From: Hydrogenophaga sp.
GTDB taxonomy: Bacteria; Pseudomonadota; Gammaproteobacteria; Burkholderiales; Burkholderiaceae_C
Direction: 5' to 3'
Assembly: GCA_016790705.1 (NCBI GenBank)
Contig: JAEUOT010000067.1
Location: forward strand, 62,001-126,000
Length of the DNA: 64,000 nucleotides
Shown: positions 27,412 through 35,963 of the stretch, in pieces
Position numbering within the stretch: the stretch's first letter is position 1
Layout: every line of letters starts with the position of its first letter
Notes under the pieces: generated by a model
What the model saw: the letters and a program-made list of their open reading frames with translations, nothing else
The model's database searches: none
Told to the model about the DNA's origin: nothing
Translations under genes and position numbers: made by a program

Positions 27412-28239
27412 TCAACGCACCATGACAGGGCCCAACTCGGCACGCTCTTGTCGCAGCCCCTCCAGCAGGGTGTCAAACGCCACCGATACGTCAGAGGGCG
27501 CGCCCTTGACGCCAAGCTCAATGTGGCGTCCGTACTCCGGGTGGTCGACGCTGGGCAGGCTGAAGACCTTGACCGGATGGTCGCGTTCAATGGCCTCCAT
27601 AAGGGGCGTCAGGCTCGCCTCCATCGCCCCTTTGACCACCACGGAGCGTTCCTGCCAGGCATCTTTCGTGTGGAGATGCGCATAGTGGCTGTCCAGCAGG
27701 GACTCGATCATTGGCCAGGCCATCACCGGAAACCCAGGCACGAAATGCACGGTGCCACCGCCGGGACCGTCGCAACTGAACCCGGGAATCTTGTTGTAGG
27801 GGTTGGTGATGATGCGTGCACCAGCCGGGAACACGCCCATGTTGAAGCGGTGCACGTTGTCGGGGCGCTCGGGGTCGTACCGTTCCCCGCGCTCAGTCGC
27901 CAGGTCCTTCATGCGTTCTTCGATCAGCGCCCTGGCATCGGGATGCAAAGCCAGTTCGACACCCAGCGCGGCTGCCGCGCACTGACGCGTATGGTCATCG
28001 GGCGTGGCCCCGATGCCACCGCAGCTGAACACGATATCGGGGCCATGGAAGGCCTCTCGCAACGCGGATGTGATGCGCTGTCGGTCATCGCCCACGCAAT
28101 GGGCCCAGGACAGCGACAGGCCACGCGCGCCCAGCAGCTCGATAACCTTGGGCAAATGCTTGTCGGCGCGTTTGCCCGACAGGATTTCGTCTCCGATGAT
28201 GATCAGGCCAAAGGCGGGGCGGCCGGCTGTATTCGTCAT
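27412..28239 (-). CDS. CinA-type MoCF-domain protein
   Basis: A 275-residue protein related to the N-terminal domain of competence/damage-inducible protein A (molybdopterin-binding MoCF fold). Family motifs are FGLIIIGDEILSGKRADKHL, DIVFSCGGIGATPDDHTRQC and PGFPVMAWPMIESLL. The C-terminal CinA nicotinamide-nucleotide amidohydrolase domain is absent. The precise activity is unknown; ADP-ribose pyrophosphatase activity has been reported for some CinA N-terminal domains. It follows the EI24 gene by eight bases and ends beside the glnA enhancer. Confidence 0.87.
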   Translation of the reverse strand: MTNTAGRPAFGLIIIGDEILSGKRADKHLPKVIELLGARGLSLSWAHCVGDDRQRITSALREAFHGPDIVFSCGGIGATPDDHTRQCAAAALGVELALHPDARALIEERMKDLATERGERYDPERPDNVHRFNMGVFPAGARIITNPYNKIPGFSCDGPGGGTVHFVPGFPVMAWPMIESLLDSHYAHLHTKDAWQERSVVVKGAMEASLTPLMEAIERDHPVKVFSLPSVDHPEYGRHIELGVKGAPSDVSVAFDTLLEGLRQERAELGPVMVR

Positions 28240-28247
28240 GGCATCCG

Positions 28248-29129
28248 TCACAGGGAGGTCGGAGGCGGCAGCCTCTCGGAAACAGTAGGCGCGTCCAACG
28301 TCGGCGCTGCCGGACCGGAGGGAGCCAAGGTCGATGCCTGCAAGCGCAACTGATTGAGCGCCGAGAGGCAGAAATGCGCGAACCACAGCGAGGAGAACGC
28401 AAACACCAGCGTGTAGATCCAGATGGCGACCGGCACCAGCAAGGGCGCCAGCGCCACCAGCATGGCCCCGGACGCCCAGAGCAGGCTGGGCGCTGCACCG
28501 AGATAGCCACTGATCACGCCCATCAGGAGCAAGGCCCCCCGGTGCTGCTTCAGGATCTCCTTGCGCTCCGGACCGCTGGCATGCAGGGCCAGCGCATCAA
28601 AGGCGAACACGCGGTAGGTCAGCCACCCCCAGATCAGCGGAGGCAGGATGAGCACCAGCGGCGGGATCAGCCACAGCGGCATCGACAGCAGCAGCGCCAC
28701 CAGGGCCACCACGGTCGCGCCGAGAGACCATCCCAGCGCCAGCAAAAAAGAACCGCCCCTCTTCTTTTCAAGCTGGGCAAAGCGGCGCTGCCCGACCAGA
28801 TCGACCATGGCCGGCGTCATGGCAAACGCCACCAGCAACAGGCACAGCAGGACGATGACGGGCGTGGCCAGCACCAGAACCACCAGCGGCGCAAAGACTG
28901 CCCGCAAAGAGGCCAAACCCATCCCGTCGAGCCACCCCAGAAAGCTCTGAACCAGCGCATAGGCCTGCAGCCAGTCGGACACCCCCTGCACCGCGCTGTC
29001 CCAGAAGAAATAGCCAAGCCCGAAGGACAGCGCCACCATCAGCACCAAGGGCAGGAACGACAGTCCGATCACTCGCGGATGCATGCAGTAGGCGACCGCA
29101 CGCCAGAACGAATCGAATAGAAGACTCAT
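28248..29129 (-). CDS. EI24/CysZ-like membrane protein
   Basis: A 293-residue integral membrane protein with about five or six long hydrophobic stretches (LPLVLMVALSFGLGYFF; FAPLVVLVLATPVIVLLCLL; LIPPLVLILPPLIWGWLTYR). The conserved EI24 segment is YRVFAFDALALHASGPERKE. Related CysZ proteins import sulfate, but no cys genes are adjacent, so I do not assign that role. A Pro-rich tail ends the protein. It is the first gene of a two-gene unit with the CinA-type gene. Confidence 0.83.
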   Translation of the reverse strand: MSLLFDSFWRAVAYCMHPRVIGLSFLPLVLMVALSFGLGYFFWDSAVQGVSDWLQAYALVQSFLGWLDGMGLASLRAVFAPLVVLVLATPVIVLLCLLLVAFAMTPAMVDLVGQRRFAQLEKKRGGSFLLALGWSLGATVVALVALLLSMPLWLIPPLVLILPPLIWGWLTYRVFAFDALALHASGPERKEILKQHRGALLLMGVISGYLGAAPSLLWASGAMLVALAPLLVPVAIWIYTLVFAFSSLWFAHFCLSALNQLRLQASTLAPSGPAAPTLDAPTVSERLPPPTSL

Positions 29130-29186
29130 GCAACCAGAATACAGGTTTTTCTTCCCGCAACACATCAGATACCCAAGGAGACTCGA

Positions 29187-30017
29187 TTGGACCGCGCAGA
29201 GATTCACGGCACCCAGCTTGAGGTGAGGCACATTCCGGGCCCCTCGCGTCTCGCCCCACTGGTCTTCCTCCACGAGGGACTGGGCAGTGTCTCCATGTGG
29301 TCCCAACGCGATCGCGACTGGCCTGAGGAACTGTGCAAGGCGACCGGGCGGGCGGGCTGGTTGTATTCGAGGCGCGGCTACGGGCAATCCGACCCGATAC
29401 CCGACGTGCGGGGCACGCCCCGGATGAACGGGTTCTGGCACGAGGGCCGCCATGAGCCGGACTACATGCACCGGGAGGCCCTGGACGTGCTGCCCGAGTT
29501 GCTGCAAGCCATTGGCGTGGACACCCCCTCGATCCTCGTTGGTCACTCGGATGGCGCCACCATCGCCCTGCTGTACGCGAGCCGTCACCCCGTGACGGCC
29601 TGCATCGCCATCGCGCCGCATGTGTTTGTCGAAGACATCTCGGTCCGTTCGATCGAATTGGCACGCGAGGCCTATCTCGCCGACCCGTCCGAGCGGGGGC
29701 TGCGCCATCGGCTGTCGCGCCACCACAGGGATGTTGACAACGCCTTCTGGCAATGGAACGACATCTGGCTGAGTGCCGGCTTTCGCGGCTTCGACATACG
29801 GAAGGAATGTGCCGCCATCCGTTCTCCGCTGCTCGCCATACAGGGGCGGGACGATGAGTACGGCTCGCTCGAACAGATTCACCAGATCGGGCAAAACGCC
29901 TTAAATTCCCATATTGTGGAAATACCCGACTGTGGCCACAGCCCCCACCGGGATCAGCCAGCGCTACTGACACAGGCGGTGGCAGGTTTTCTCGAAAAGC
30001 TTGAGGCGCCGACCTGA
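29187..30017 (+). CDS. Alpha/beta hydrolase
   Basis: A 276-residue alpha/beta hydrolase. An oxyanion-hole segment LVFLHEGLGSVSMW (HEG instead of the common HGG) is followed by RGYGQSDP, the nucleophile elbow VGHSDGATIALLYA (Ser), the acid candidate in QGRDDEYG and the catalytic His in IPDCGHSPHRDQP. This HEGLGS variant is common among Burkholderiales hydrolases of unknown substrate. The start is a TTG with a strong AAGGAG box six bases upstream. It diverges from the EI24 gene. Confidence 0.87.
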   Translation: MDRAEIHGTQLEVRHIPGPSRLAPLVFLHEGLGSVSMWSQRDRDWPEELCKATGRAGWLYSRRGYGQSDPIPDVRGTPRMNGFWHEGRHEPDYMHREALDVLPELLQAIGVDTPSILVGHSDGATIALLYASRHPVTACIAIAPHVFVEDISVRSIELAREAYLADPSERGLRHRLSRHHRDVDNAFWQWNDIWLSAGFRGFDIRKECAAIRSPLLAIQGRDDEYGSLEQIHQIGQNALNSHIVEIPDCGHSPHRDQPALLTQAVAGFLEKLEAPT

Positions 30018-30224
30018 CATCACCCGTTCGCAGGATTGGCGCCCAGGCTGAGGCTGGACACAATGCCGACTGCCCCGATTTTTCGATCCCGCAAAGGTTC
30101 AGACCAGCCCCCCCGGACGGCAAGACCGACCGTACCGCCAAGGAATTCACGCAATCGGTGTCTGCCCGTGGTCGTCACGCGCGGCAATTCACTACATTCG
30201 GTTACCCATGTCCTGAGCCTTCCC

Positions 30225-30956
30225 ATGTCTTTCTGGAGCGAACCTTGGCTGATCGCCTTGCTTGCGCCCGTCCTGCTGGTGACGGGTGCGCTGCTGCATC
30301 GCCACTGGGAAGCGCGCAAGGCCAAGGCACGCCGACAGATTCCCAAGCAATGGCCGCTGGACACCCGAGCCATTGCCAATACCGAAGAACTGACCGTCTG
30401 GCACTGGCTGTCGCGCGCCTTCTATGACCATCACGTGATGATCAAGCTGCCGGTCACCCGCTTCACACTGCCGCGGGAAAAGCAGGAGGGCATGGACTGG
30501 TACCGGCTGCTGGGCAGTGTGTATTGCACGTTCACGATCTGCCGAACCGACGGCCGGGTCATCGGTTGCCTGGATGTTCCCAGCCGGGCCGGCATTCCGC
30601 GCAGCAGCCGGCAACTCAAGCATTCGTTGCTGACGCAATGCGGATTGCCTTACTGGGTCGTGCGATCGTCCAACCTGCCTACGGTGACCGAAATCAGGGC
30701 AGAGTTCCTCGGTGAAACACCCACTGCACAGATGCTCAAGGAACGGGAGCTGGAAGAACGCGCGATCATCGCCGCCCAGAACAATCTGCGGAGCGCGCTC
30801 ACCCGCCAGCGCAACAACCGCCAGAGTGACTTCAGCCCGCTGTCATCCTGGCCTGGCAGCACAACGGGCGACTCGCGCGTCAGCGACATGGGATCGGAAT
30901 GGCAGGACAACTCTTTCCTGATCCCCTTGGACAGCCGCAAGGGCGAACTGCTTTGA
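30225..30956 (+). CDS. DUF2726 domain protein, membrane-anchored
   Basis: A 243-residue protein with a single N-terminal transmembrane helix (WLIALLAPVLLVTGALLHRH). A DUF2726-like domain follows (ELTVWHWLSRAFYDHHVMIK; WYRLLGSVYCTFTICRTDGR; GCLDVPSRAGIPRSSRQLKH; LLTQCGLPYWVVRSSNLP), suggestive of a restriction-endonuclease-like fold. Function is unknown. The C-terminal 60 residues are polar and probably disordered. I use the ATG that begins the membrane helix. About 200 bases upstream contain no gene I can support; weak promoter-like AT-rich sequence occurs around 30185-30200. Confidence 0.72.
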   Translation: MSFWSEPWLIALLAPVLLVTGALLHRHWEARKAKARRQIPKQWPLDTRAIANTEELTVWHWLSRAFYDHHVMIKLPVTRFTLPREKQEGMDWYRLLGSVYCTFTICRTDGRVIGCLDVPSRAGIPRSSRQLKHSLLTQCGLPYWVVRSSNLPTVTEIRAEFLGETPTAQMLKERELEERAIIAAQNNLRSALTRQRNNRQSDFSPLSSWPGSTTGDSRVSDMGSEWQDNSFLIPLDSRKGELL

Positions 30957-30974
30957 GCATTCGCCGCTGACCGT

Positions 30975-31709
30975 TCAGCGTTTGCGCTCCAGGTCCGTCA
31001 CCTCGTCGGAGCGAAGCCAGCGCCATTGCCCTGGCGCCAGTTCTTCGGGCAATTCGATGCACCCTATGGCCGAGCGGTGCAGCGCCTCCACCCGATTGCC
31101 CACAGCCGCCACCATGCGCTTGACCTGATGGTATTTGCCCTCGGTCAGCGTCAGCTCCAGATGGTGCGGGTCCACGATCTGACAGGCCGCAGCTTTTACC
31201 GGCACAGGGTCGTCGTCGAGCACAACCCCCTCACACAAACGCCGCACCTGACGCTCGTCAAGCGGATGGCGCACCGTGACCTGATACACCTTGGGCACAT
31301 GGTGCCTGGGGGAAGTCATCCGGTGAATGAACTTGCCATCGTCCGACAGCAGCAGCAAACCTGTCGTGTCATGGTCCAGGCGCCCGACCGCCTGAACACC
31401 CGCAGCGGCCCCGCCGCCCCGCTGGCGCAGCGGACCCGGCAGCAAGGTGTAGACACTTGGGTGAGCGCCGGGCTTCTGTGAGCACTCAAACCCTGCGGGC
31501 TTGTGCATCAACAGATAGGCGCGCTCGTGGTATTCCCAACGCGCGCCCTGCACCCAGAACACCAGCCCTGCTCCCTCGACCGGCGCATCCGGGTCGGTGC
31601 ACGACTGGCGCGACTCACCGAGTTCGACCAGTCCCCGCTGGACCAATCCGCAGCAGATGCGGCGCGTGCCGAACCCCTGTGTGAACAACATGTCCTGCAA
31701 CGACAACAT
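30975..31709 (-). CDS. Pseudouridine synthase, RsuA type (16S rRNA)
   Basis: A 244-residue RsuA/RluB/E/F-family enzyme that isomerises a uridine in rRNA. The catalytic aspartate is in AVGRLDHDTTGLLLLSDDG; other family motifs are LLMHKPAGFECS and TLTEGKYHQVKRMVAAVGNR. A degenerate S4 RNA-binding region forms the N-terminus (LFTQGFGTRRICCGLVQRGL). This layout fits RsuA, which modifies U516 of 16S rRNA, better than the RluB branch, but the assignment is by resemblance. It begins just past the ssrA terminator. Confidence 0.9.
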   Translation of the reverse strand: MLSLQDMLFTQGFGTRRICCGLVQRGLVELGESRQSCTDPDAPVEGAGLVFWVQGARWEYHERAYLLMHKPAGFECSQKPGAHPSVYTLLPGPLRQRGGGAAAGVQAVGRLDHDTTGLLLLSDDGKFIHRMTSPRHHVPKVYQVTVRHPLDERQVRRLCEGVVLDDDPVPVKAAACQIVDPHHLELTLTEGKYHQVKRMVAAVGNRVEALHRSAIGCIELPEELAPGQWRWLRSDEVTDLERKR

Positions 31710-31725
31710 CTCGGGTAGACACAAT

Positions 31726-31753
31726 GAAAAACCCCAGCCCGAGGGCTGGGGTT
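31726..31753 (-). terminator. Intrinsic terminator of ssrA
   Basis: On the minus strand the nine-base arms ccccagccc and gggctgggg pair, followed by five T. It begins about ten bases after the tmRNA CCA end and stands between ssrA and the pseudouridine synthase gene. Confidence 0.92.
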
Positions 31754-31761
31754 GGTGGTAA

Positions 31762-32150
31762 TGGTGGAGCTGGGGGGATTTGAACCCCCGTCCGCAAGCC
31801 TTCTCCGCGCAGTTCTACATGTGTAGCCGTCTGTTTTGGGTCTCGCTTCCTGCAACGCGCAGCAGCACGCTTTGCAGGACGCCAGCAACCTTGGTTCTCA
31901 TCGGCCGCCAAGTTGCCCGGCGACCGACCAGCCTATGAAATTAACTTTGCAGCCTGGACCCTCACGGCTTGCGCCGATCAGACCCTTGCCCAGCCCATAG
32001 GCCTGCTGTTGCAAAGCTCACCGGCAATTAAGCGGCGAGTGCGAAACGTTCGTCGTTTGCAGTTACTTTTTTTCTGCGGTTTAACGAGGTGACAGAACCT
32101 CGACATGCCCTGCTGCGTGTCCGAACCCACGTCGAAACCAGTGCAGCCCC
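31762..32150 (-). ncRNA. ssrA: tmRNA (one-piece)
   Basis: About 389 nucleotides. The 5' end ggggctg pairs with the 3' cagctcc just before the encoded CCA, forming the tRNA-like acceptor stem. The T-arm reads gggggttcaaatcccccc. The 5' domain has the conserved ctggtttcgacgtgg. The resume codon GCA opens a reading frame for the tag ANDERFALAA, then TAA, as in betaproteobacteria. It rescues stalled ribosomes with SmpB and marks proteins for degradation. There is no sign of permutation. The gene begins 15 bases downstream of the gph stop. Confidence 0.97.
32028..32060 (-). other. tmRNA tag-peptide reading frame
   Basis: Ten codons from the GCA resume codon encode ANDERFALAA followed by TAA. The ending ALAA is the ClpXP/ClpAP degron used across betaproteobacteria. 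Confidence 0.95.
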
Positions 32151-32161
32151 AGGAACTCAGC

Positions 32162-32188
32162 AGTTTAAGGCAGTCCGAGGCATTTCAA
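32162..32188 (-). promoter_or_regulatory. Candidate ssrA promoter
   Basis: On the minus strand TTGAAA is followed after 15 bases by TAAACT, which ends about 11 bases before the mature tmRNA 5' end. The position is right for an ssrA promoter and overlaps the 3' end of gph. The spacer is short, so this is tentative. Confidence 0.4.
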
Positions 32189-32836
32189 GAGGTCCAGCGG
32201 CGAGGAAATCATCGCATCGGCCTCCCAAGCCGCCACGTCCGCGCCGTGTCCGAGGTAGCCATACAGCGCCGCCACGGTGCGCATGCCAGCCGCGCGACCG
32301 GCTTGCATGTCACGCTGGTCGTCGCCAACGTAAACGCAGGACGTCGAGGGAAGCCCGATGCGTCTGGCAGCCTCCAGCAAGGGCGCCGGATGGGGCTTGG
32401 CGTGAGGCGTCGTATCGCCGCTGATCACGGTCGCCGCCCCCTCAAACAGGGGCATCGCCTGCATCAGTGGCGCCGTGAACCGTTCGCTTTTGTTTGTCAC
32501 CACGCCCCAGGGAAGGCCTGCCTCGGCCAGCACATTCAACAACCGATCCACCGCCTCGAAGGCTTGGGTGGAGAGGGTCAGCCGTGTCTGGTACTCCGCA
32601 AAGAACTGCTGCTTGAGTTCTTCGAATGCTTCGTGACCCGGTTCGATGCCGAAGGCCACACGCAACATGCCACGCGCACCCGAGCCGCAATGCGCCCGGT
32701 AACTGGTCAGCGGCAGCGGTGGAAGGCCTCGGGATTCCCGCAGGGCGTTTGCGGCACCGGCAAGGTCGGGGGCGCTGTCGATCAGGGTGCCATCAAGGTC
32801 AAACAGTACGGCACGGACGCCAGCGAAAGTGCTCAC
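32165..32836 (-). CDS. gph: Phosphoglycolate phosphatase
   Basis: A 223-residue HAD-superfamily phosphatase. The nucleophile/acid pair is in [16 protein letters not shown], motif II in VVTNKS, motif III lysine in [16 protein letters not shown], and motif IV in [17 protein letters not shown]. It removes phosphoglycolate formed during DNA repair or by oxygenation. The GTG start overlaps the ubiG stop in a GTGA arrangement, so gph is translationally coupled to ubiG. This ubiG-gph pair is conserved in Burkholderiales. Confidence 0.92.
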   Translation of the reverse strand: MSTFAGVRAVLFDLDGTLIDSAPDLAGAANALRESRGLPPLPLTSYRAHCGSGARGMLRVAFGIEPGHEAFEELKQQFFAEYQTRLTLSTQAFEAVDRLLNVLAEAGLPWGVVTNKSERFTAPLMQAMPLFEGAATVISGDTTPHAKPHPAPLLEAARRIGLPSTSCVYVGDDQRDMQAGRAAGMRTVAALYGYLGHGADVAAWEADAMISSPLDLLKCLGLP

Positions 32837-33537
32837 GGCCGCCGGGTTGCAAACAGGTAGTTCACGCTGGTGTCGGCGCTGAGCCAGTATCGCTGGGTCA
32901 ACGGGTTGTATTCCATGCCACGCGTCTGCTCCAGCGACAACCCGGCTGCCCGGCAGTGCCCAGCCAGTTCGCTGGGCCGGATCATCTTTGCGTATTCGTG
33001 CGTGCCTTTGGGCAACAGGCGAAGCAGATACTCGGCTCCGACAATGGCGAACAGGAAGGCCTTCGGATTGCGGTTGATGGTCGAGAAGAACACCCAGCCG
33101 CCCGGTTTGACCAGCGAAGCACAGGCGCTCACCACCGAGGCGGGATCGGGCACATGCTCAAGCATCTCCATGCACGTCACCACATCGAAGCTGGCCGGTT
33201 GTTCCGCCGCCAACGCCTCGGCACTGATTTCCCGGTAGCTGACCCCCTGTGTCCCGGCCTCCAGCGCGTGCAACTGCGCGACTTTGAGCGCCTTGGTCGA
33301 CAGGTCGATCCCGGTGACATCGGCGCCTTTGCGCGCCATCGAATCGGACAGGATTCCACCGCCGCAGCCGACGTCGAGCACCCGCCGGCCCGCCAGCGGC
33401 ACCAGGCCCTCTATCCAGCCCAGCCTCAGCGGATTGATCTGGTGCAGGGGGCGGAATTCACTGTCGGGGTCCCACCAGCGATGGGCGAGGTCGGAGAACT
33501 TGGCCAGTTCGGCCGGATCGGCATTGACGGTGTTCAT
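32833..33537 (-). CDS. ubiG: Ubiquinone biosynthesis O-methyltransferase
   Basis: Carries out the two O-methylations of ubiquinone synthesis. The 234-residue protein has the UbiG start ([20 protein letters not shown]), the SAM-binding motif [19 protein letters not shown], and later motifs [18 protein letters not shown] and [20 protein letters not shown]. An in-frame GTG five codons upstream is an alternative start. It is followed by gph in an overlapping arrangement. Confidence 0.96.
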   Translation of the reverse strand: MNTVNADPAELAKFSDLAHRWWDPDSEFRPLHQINPLRLGWIEGLVPLAGRRVLDVGCGGGILSDSMARKGADVTGIDLSTKALKVAQLHALEAGTQGVSYREISAEALAAEQPASFDVVTCMEMLEHVPDPASVVSACASLVKPGGWVFFSTINRNPKAFLFAIVGAEYLLRLLPKGTHEYAKMIRPSELAGHCRAAGLSLEQTRGMEYNPLTQRYWLSADTSVNYLFATRRP

Positions 33538-33558
33538 GGGCGGAATTGTCACACGGCC

Positions 33559-34743
33559 TCAGGGCGGCAATCCGCGCTCGGAAGCAAAACGCCTGCGCTC
33601 GGACTGCACATCGGCCCAGGTGATGCAGGTCCTGTCCTGCGCGAGGCCGGTGCGCTGCAACTGCTGCCGGTAGTCGGCATTCTGATAAGGATCGGCCACC
33701 ACGTAGCCCGCTCGCTGGACACAGGCGTTGGGGGCTGCGCACTCCTTCCAGCTGGCGCCGAAGATGATGCGCCCGTCGCGGGTAAACCCGGGAAACGCAC
33801 TCGCCAATACCTGGGTGCGCTCATCGTCGATGCGAAACACCTGATCCTGCAGTCGATCACGACGGTCGACAAAGTACACGCTGGCATTGTCGGTGTACGC
33901 CAGCATCGCCGAAGCGCGCCCCGCAAAGGCAAAGACCGCCTTGCCCGGCGCCGCGATCAGGTCCCGCCGCAGGTCACAAGGGTGCTGGGTCCCGGGAACG
34001 TCCGCCGCCAGGCCGTACACCCGCATGGACGGCCGTCCGGACGCCGGGTTGATGGGGATCGCCGAAAACTCGCGACCGTCCACCGAGATCATGGGAAGGG
34101 TGTACACATCCCCGTCCCTCGCGCCACGGGAAGCGCAGATGAACTGGGCCCCGGTGTCCGACACGACCTCCGCCCCGCTCGCTGTGTCCCTGACACCAAT
34201 GGTGCGCACCTGCAATGGTCCGGTCCCCTGCCCGGAGCGATCACCCTGCGGCCAGCTCATCGAACGGATCCACACCAGGTCCGGGTCGACCGCAGACCCA
34301 GGAGACAGCTCCGATGCCGCCGCATAGAAGCCACGCATGCCCCCTTGAAACAAGGGTTTGGCATCCGTCTGCAGGCGCACAACATCAGCCAGCCGGAAAT
34401 GCCTGCCATCGACGTCGACCAGGTAGCGCCAGCTCCCCTGCACCGGAAATGCCTCGTTGCTCAGCGGCGTGCGATAGGCCCGCAACGGGGCATCCCCGTC
34501 GGCCGGCAGTTCGATCAGCGACACCTCACCCAGCCGGGCTCCCGAATAGGACCGCAGGACAAAGCGCCCATCCGGGCTGATGCGCTCGTAGGTGCCCAAA
34601 GCCGGCACCCCGTTGCTGTCCAGTCCCACCTCGGTCCCATCCAGTGCCAGATAGCGGACCGCAGGAATGCACTGCGAAGGCCGACCATATGCAGCCAAAG
34701 CGACCCCACACGCACACGCCACCCCAAGACACAGTGCCTTCAC
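33559..34743 (-). CDS. Exported protein of unknown function
   Basis: About 394 residues with a signal peptide (VKALCLGVACACGVALA). The body is beta-rich with no family I recognise. Repeated beta-strand/turn units (YERISPDGRFVLRSYSG; MISVDGREFSAIPINP; FPGFTRDGRIIFGASWK) recall beta-propeller or WD40/PD40-like folds. Several cysteines (CIPAVRYL, FICASRG, HPCDLRR, ECAAPNACVQ, TCITWAD) suggest disulfides in the periplasm. The GTG start overlaps the upstream stop as GTGA, so the two exported proteins are translationally coupled. Confidence 0.7.
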   Translation of the reverse strand: MKALCLGVACACGVALAAYGRPSQCIPAVRYLALDGTEVGLDSNGVPALGTYERISPDGRFVLRSYSGARLGEVSLIELPADGDAPLRAYRTPLSNEAFPVQGSWRYLVDVDGRHFRLADVVRLQTDAKPLFQGGMRGFYAAASELSPGSAVDPDLVWIRSMSWPQGDRSGQGTGPLQVRTIGVRDTASGAEVVSDTGAQFICASRGARDGDVYTLPMISVDGREFSAIPINPASGRPSMRVYGLAADVPGTQHPCDLRRDLIAAPGKAVFAFAGRASAMLAYTDNASVYFVDRRDRLQDQVFRIDDERTQVLASAFPGFTRDGRIIFGASWKECAAPNACVQRAGYVVADPYQNADYRQQLQRTGLAQDRTCITWADVQSERRRFASERGLPP

Positions 34744-35291
34744 GGCCCGCACCCCTCTCGCTCGCCTGCCAATGCCCGGCGCCGACAATCCAGAGAAGCC
34801 CCCCAGGCCTCATCAGGCAACACACCCCAGATTGGCCAGGCATGCACCCGCCCGCCGGAGACGACCAGACTGAAAGGGAAATGATTTGGCCTGCCCACCC
34901 ACTCTCGGCAGGTCACCGGCACGGCTTCAACCGCGTCCATCACCTCTCCCGACCAGCCCGCACGCCCGACCGCCGCACGCCACTCTTCCTCTGCCACCCA
35001 GGGAGAGCGCCACGCACGCACCGAAAAACCCATCTTCAAGGCGACCGCCCGCATCCGGGGCCACTCAGTCATCGCGTACACCATCTGCGGTGACAACACG
35101 GACAGCACATAAGCCCCTGTGCCGGACACTCGGGCGGCCTCGGCGCATTCCGGCGACGGTTGCGACACCCCCGCATGAGCACCCGCGGTTCCCGCCACCA
35201 AGAGCCCAACAGACAGCGCTTTGAAGGCACCAAAGAAAAAACCCCGGGTACTTTCGTACCCGGGGTTTTTCCAGCAAGAAGTGCGGAGCAA
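34740..35291 (-). CDS. Exported protein of unknown function, start uncertain
   Basis: An open frame of up to 183 residues on the ompA side of the previous gene. A signal-like segment (FKALSVGLLVAGTAGAHAG) precedes a mature region with PECAEAARVSGTGAYVLSVL and several Trp and paired Cys. No family is recognised. No ATG lies at the expected start. The listed TTG falls before the ompA terminator hairpin, so the true start may be a TTG or GTG near 35201-35198 or another non-ATG codon. Coupling by GTGA to the following exported protein supports a real gene. It could also be partly decayed. Confidence 0.5.
   Translation of the reverse strand: MLRTSCWKNPGYESTRGFFFGAFKALSVGLLVAGTAGAHAGVSQPSPECAEAARVSGTGAYVLSVLSPQMVYAMTEWPRMRAVALKMGFSVRAWRSPWVAEEEWRAAVGRAGWSGEVMDAVEAVPVTCREWVGRPNHFPFSLVVSGGRVHAWPIWGVLPDEAWGASLDCRRRALAGEREGCGP
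35234..35270 (-). terminator. Intrinsic terminator after ompA
   Basis: An 11-base-pair stem accccgggtac / gtacccggggt with a four-base loop is flanked by A- and T-runs on both sides. On the minus strand a run of six T follows. It lies about 25 bases past the ompA stop and could act in either direction. Confidence 0.92.
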
Positions 35292-35294
35292 ATC

Positions 35295-35963
35295 TTACTT
35301 GTTGTTGCGGGTGCCAACCACTTCGACTTCCACGCGACGGTTCTTGGCACGACCTTCCTTGGTGGCGTTGTCGGCCACCGGCTGGCCTTCGCCCTTGCCT
35401 TCGGTGTAGACGCGGTTGCTTTCGATGCCCTTGCTCACCAGATAGGCCTTGACGGCTTCGGCACGCTTGACGGACAGCTTCTGGTTGTAGGCGTCGGTAC
35501 CCTTGGAATCGGTGTGGCCGACGGCGATCACCACTTCCAGGTTGATACCCTTGACCTTGCCAGCCAGATCGTCCAGCTTGGCCTTGCCTTCGGGCTTGAG
35601 CACAGCCTTGTCGAAGTCGAAGAAGGCGTCAGCTGCATAGGTCACCTTGGTGGCAGCAGGAGCGGCGGCAGGAGCGGGGGCAGGGGCCGGAGCGGGGGCC
35701 GGAGCAGGAGCCGCCACAGGAGCGGGGGCCGGTGCGGGCGCGGGTGCGGGGATGATTTCACCGTCACAGCCCTTGGCGGCGGTAGCCGGCGTCCAGAAGT
35801 TGTCGCGCCAGCACAGCGTGCCGTCACCGTTCTTCCACTGAAGGTTGCCATGGCCGTTGCGCCAGTTGTCGTTGGTCGTCGTACCGCTCGAGGGAGCAGC
35901 AAAAGCGGCCGATGCCATGGCGGCGGTTGCGAACAGCATTGCCACTGAAGTCAGTTTTTTCAT
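35295..35963 (-). CDS. ompA: OmpA-family outer membrane protein
   Basis: A 222-residue protein with a signal peptide (MKKLTSVAMLFATAAMASAAFA). A short N-terminal region rich in Trp/Asn (NDNWRNGHGNLQWKNGDG) takes the place of the usual eight-stranded barrel. A Pro-Ala linker of about 30 residues follows, then a C-terminal peptidoglycan-binding OmpA domain (FFDFDKAVLKPEGKAKLDDL; VIAVGHTDSKGTDAYNQKLS; RVYTEGKGEGQPVADN; GRAKNRRVEVEVVG). The conserved Asp and Arg that bind diaminopimelate are present in HTDSKGTDAYN and KNRRVEV. An AGAGGA box precedes the ATG. The gene ends in a strong terminator. Confidence 0.92.
   Translation of the reverse strand: MKKLTSVAMLFATAAMASAAFAAPSSGTTTNDNWRNGHGNLQWKNGDGTLCWRDNFWTPATAAKGCDGEIIPAPAPAPAPAPVAAPAPAPAPAPAPAPAAAPAATKVTYAADAFFDFDKAVLKPEGKAKLDDLAGKVKGINLEVVIAVGHTDSKGTDAYNQKLSVKRAEAVKAYLVSKGIESNRVYTEGKGEGQPVADNATKEGRAKNRRVEVEVVGTRNNK
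35653..35751 (-). repeat. Low-complexity Pro-Ala coding repeat in ompA
   Basis: About 100 bases of imperfect hexanucleotide repeats (variants of ggagcg and ggggcc on the plus strand) encode the alternating Pro-Ala linker between the N-terminal region and the OmpA domain. Such repeats can change length by slippage without breaking the frame. Confidence 0.8.

Noticed and set aside
28248-29129. Calling the EI24 protein a CysZ sulfate transporter
   Set aside because: The fold resembles CysZ, but no sulfate-assimilation gene is adjacent and specific residues cannot be checked by eye. I kept the broader family name.
30020-30379. Minus-strand open frame opposite the DUF2726 gene start
   Set aside because: Low-complexity composition, no family resemblance and no ribosome binding site. 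The plus-strand gene with its membrane helix explains the sequence better.
31762-32150. Possible permuted two-piece tmRNA
   Set aside because: Permuted tmRNAs occur in some betaproteobacteria, but here the 5' ggggctg and 3' cagctccacca ends pair across the full molecule with the tag frame between them, the normal one-piece layout.
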